Positions 62,290-64,000 of a stretch of DNA of 64,000 nucleotides are shown here, piece by piece. The notes beneath the pieces are model-generated. The model was given only the letters and a program-made list of their open reading frames with translations, had not been told where the DNA came from and did no database searches. Origin of the DNA: JABDBE01 sp963832245 (GTDB lineage: Bacteria; Acidobacteriota; Terriglobia; Terriglobales; Acidobacteriaceae); contig CAWHTG010000002.1 in NCBI GenBank assembly GCA_963832245.1, forward strand, positions 806,001 to 870,000. The letters are read 5' to 3'. How positions within the stretch are numbered: the first letter of the stretch is position 1; each line of letters opens with the position of its first letter. The position numbers and the translations under genes were made by a program.

Positions 62290-62323
62290 CTGTCTGCTGT
62301 AGAGACGTAGCTTGCTACGTCTC
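62259..62323. repeat. Head-to-head palindromic repeat pair, copy C
   Basis: The first palindrome (62259-62278) has arms AAACGTTGC/GCAACGTTT around CA; the second (62302-62323) has GAGACGTAGC/GCTACGTCTC around TT. They are joined by TCTACAG ... CTGTAGA, so the two CTGTAGA heads face each other. Bases 62297-62323 are identical to the complement of 13115-13141. The first palindrome overlaps the end of the glycosyltransferase gene. Confidence 0.85.
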
Positions 62324-62376
62324 CAGCCTTGCCGCCCGCCTGAACTCGCCCTATTATCTAAGTAGACGGGGTGTTC

Positions 62377-64000
62377 ATGGCTGACAAGAAACCTTCCGAG
62401 CCGCAAGTAGCGGAGAGTCCGATCACAGACGTGTTCGAGGGACGCCATCCCTCCGAGTCAGAGCAACAGTGGGCGGAGAAAACGTTGTCGCCAACCTTGG
62501 AAAAGGCGCCCGAGCGGCCGATCGGCGCGGCTACTGGCACGAATCTCGATGAGAATGGGCACGCACGCTTCACCACAATCTCGGGTGTTCCCATCCGCCG
62601 CCTGTACACCCAAGCCGATCTGCCCGAGGACTGGAACCACGATCAGTATCTCGGCTACCCCGGCCAACCGCCCTACACGCGCGGCATTCACGCCACCGGA
62701 TACCGCGGCAAGCTTTTTACCATGCGCCAGTTCTCCGGCTTTGCCTCGCCGGAGGAAACCAATCAGCGCTACAAATATCTGCTCGAACATGGCGGCGGAG
62801 GGCTTTCGGTTGCTTTCGACTTGCCTACGCTGATGGGCTATGACTCTGACCATCCAGCAAGCGAAGGCGAGGTCGGCAAGTGCGGCGTAGCCATCGATTC
62901 GCTCGAGGACATGGAAATTCTCTTCGGCGGAATTGATCTGGAGAAAACGACAGTTTCGATGACTATCAACTCGCCCGCGTCGGTTTTGTGGGCCATGTAT
63001 CTGGTAGTTGCCGAACAGCAGGGCGCGGACTGGAAAAAGATTTCCGGCACCATTCAAAACGACATTCTCAAGGAATACATTGCGCAGAAGGAATATATCT
63101 ATCCGCCAGCGCCGTCGATGCGGCTGGTGGTGGACACGTTCGAGTTCGGCTCAAAGTTCACGCCGCGCTTCAATACCATTTCAATCAGCGGATACCACAT
63201 TCGCGAGGCCGGCTCGACCGCGCTGCAGGAGCTGGCATTCACTCTCTATGACGGCGTGGAATATGTGGAATGGGCCCGGCGACGAGGTCTTGACATCGAT
63301 GAATTCGGTCCGCGCCTAAGCTTTTTCTTCAACGCACACAACGATTTCTTCGAGGAGATCGCCAAATATCGCGCTGCCCGCAAAATCTGGTACCAGGTGA
63401 TGAAAGACCGGTTCAAAGCGAAAAACCGGCGCACCTGGTTAATGCGGTTCCATACCCAGACCGCGGGCGTTTCCTTAACCGCACAGCAGCCGATGAACAA
63501 CATCGCGCGCGCCGCCATTCAGGCAATGGCTGCGGTGCTGGGTGGAACACAATCGCTCCACGTCGACGGTTACGACGAAGCGCTTGCCCTGCCCACGGAA
63601 CAAGCCGCGAGGATCGCCTTGCGAACGCAACAAATCATCGGCTATGAGTCTGGAGTCGTGCAAACGGTTGATCCGCTCGGCGGATCTTACTTTCTCGAAA
63701 ACTTGACGCTCCAAATGGAGAAAGGCGCGTTCGACTACTTTGGCAAGCTTGACGCAATGGGCGGCATGGTCAAAGCCATCGAACGCGGATACCCGCAGAA
63801 AGAAGTTGCGGAAGCCTCCTACCAATTTCAGCGGGCGGCGGAGGCAAAAGAAAAGATCATTGTCGGCGCGAACGAGTTCGTCATCGAAGAAGAGTCGCCC
63901 CACATTCTGTACATCGACGAGAGCGTAGCCGTTCATCAGAGCGCGAAGTTGAAAGCTCTGCGGGCACGGCGGTCGAATGAGGAAGTCCGTCGCCGTCTGG
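62377..64000 (+). CDS. Methylmalonyl-CoA mutase large subunit family, 3'-truncated by the window end
   Basis: 541 residues from ATG 62377 without a stop inside the window. The substrate-binding (beta/alpha)8 barrel of acyl-CoA mutases is clear: TISGVPIRRLYTQADLP, YTRGIHATGYRGKLFTMRQFSGF in pieces, GGGGLSVAFDLPTLMGYDSDHP in pieces, and later RFHTQTAGVSLTAQQPMNNI and QSLHVDGYDEALALPTEQ. The B12-binding domain is usually on the same chain or on a partner subunit and would follow beyond the window. The enzyme isomerises methylmalonyl-CoA and succinyl-CoA; 2-hydroxyisobutyryl-CoA or ethylmalonyl-CoA mutases are alternatives. Confidence 0.92.
   Translation, partial: MADKKPSEPQVAESPITDVFEGRHPSESEQQWAEKTLSPTLEKAPERPIGAATGTNLDENGHARFTTISGVPIRRLYTQADLPEDWNHDQYLGYPGQPPYTRGIHATGYRGKLFTMRQFSGFASPEETNQRYKYLLEHGGGGLSVAFDLPTLMGYDSDHPASEGEVGKCGVAIDSLEDMEILFGGIDLEKTTVSMTINSPASVLWAMYLVVAEQQGADWKKISGTIQNDILKEYIAQKEYIYPPAPSMRLVVDTFEFGSKFTPRFNTISISGYHIREAGSTALQELAFTLYDGVEYVEWARRRGLDIDEFGPRLSFFFNAHNDFFEEIAKYRAARKIWYQVMKDRFKAKNRRTWLMRFHTQTAGVSLTAQQPMNNIARAAIQAMAAVLGGTQSLHVDGYDEALALPTEQAARIALRTQQIIGYESGVVQTVDPLGGSYFLENLTLQMEKGAFDYFGKLDAMGGMVKAIERGYPQKEVAEASYQFQRAAEAKEKIIVGANEFVIEEESPHILYIDESVAVHQSAKLKALRARRSNEEVRRRL

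Noticed and set aside
1..64000. tRNA, rRNA, CRISPR arrays, integrase or transposase genes
   Set aside because: Looked for in the gaps and among proteins; nothing with the needed structure or motifs was seen, although a short tRNA could escape reading by eye.

Overview
The window looks like chromosomal DNA from an acidobacterium of the Terriglobia/Acidobacteriia type (for example Koribacter-like). This is inferred from content. There is a VWFA-related Acidobacterial-domain protein, a TIGR03118 propeller protein, a 'GloVer' tandem-repeat secreted protein, DUF3300 and DUF2950 neighbours, a futalosine-type UbiA prenyltransferase, a bacterial GH15 glucoamylase and several sigma-54 activators. Coding density is high, GC content is moderate to high, and I see no rRNA, tRNA, CRISPR array, phage or intact insertion sequence.

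Layout. 1-5.2 kb: four GT87-type membrane glycosyltransferases in two paralogous pairs. 5.2-7.4 kb: a STAS anti-anti-sigma protein beside an FHA-GAF-SpoIIE phosphatase. 7.6-13.1 kb: GH15 glucoamylase, Pcm repair methyltransferase, MqnP-like prenyltransferase and an MFS carrier. 13.2-15.0 kb: a secreted propeller-like protein and a bipolar Lys-rich/acidic protein. 15.2-20.3 kb: a stress-type block with MarR-YceI-pirin on the minus strand, then a YceI-like protein, a ferritin-like protein and a second pirin on the plus strand. 20.6-25.9 kb: DUF3300, DUF2950, a K+ channel-like protein, an aldo-keto reductase, an ECF sigma factor and DUF420. 25.9-29.5 kb: a minus-strand signalling array (FixJ-type regulator, histidine kinase, single-domain regulator, sigma-54 activator), headed by the deletion relic of another kinase. 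30.5-36.5 kb: a three-gene RND efflux operon. 36.5-40.8 kb: a pseudo-receiver, a STAS protein, a small secreted protein, a second sigma-54 activator with a membrane sensor, a beta-hydroxyacid dehydrogenase and a small zinc-ribbon protein. 41.2-45.6 kb: TIGR03118 protein, small secreted protein, then a PerR-like regulator with catalase. 45.7-57.2 kb: SIMPL protein, HD-GYP regulator, a very large sensor kinase, an S55-type protease, a VWA protein, a ZIP transporter, small membrane proteins and a receiver-PilZ protein. 57.4-64 kb: GloVer protein, TolC-like protein, a family 2 glycosyltransferase and methylmalonyl-CoA mutase (cut by the window end).

Themes. Signal transduction is heavily represented: two sigma-54 activators without receivers, several receivers (at least one with a lost phosphoacceptor), two STAS proteins, PP2C, HD-GYP and PilZ. 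Oxidative and cell-envelope stress genes are the second theme. Regulatory DNA that can be read directly includes a MarR promoter with its operator in the spacer, a PerR-type box in front of fur-katA and two sigma-54-like -24/-12 elements.

The most notable non-coding signal is a family of short palindromic repeats with the head CTGTAGA, present at three intergenic sites and arranged head to head like REP/BIME elements. I did not find a clear new defence or metabolic system. The best leads are the repeat family, the kinase relic, the S55 protein with reversed catalytic order, and the small conserved-looking proteins.
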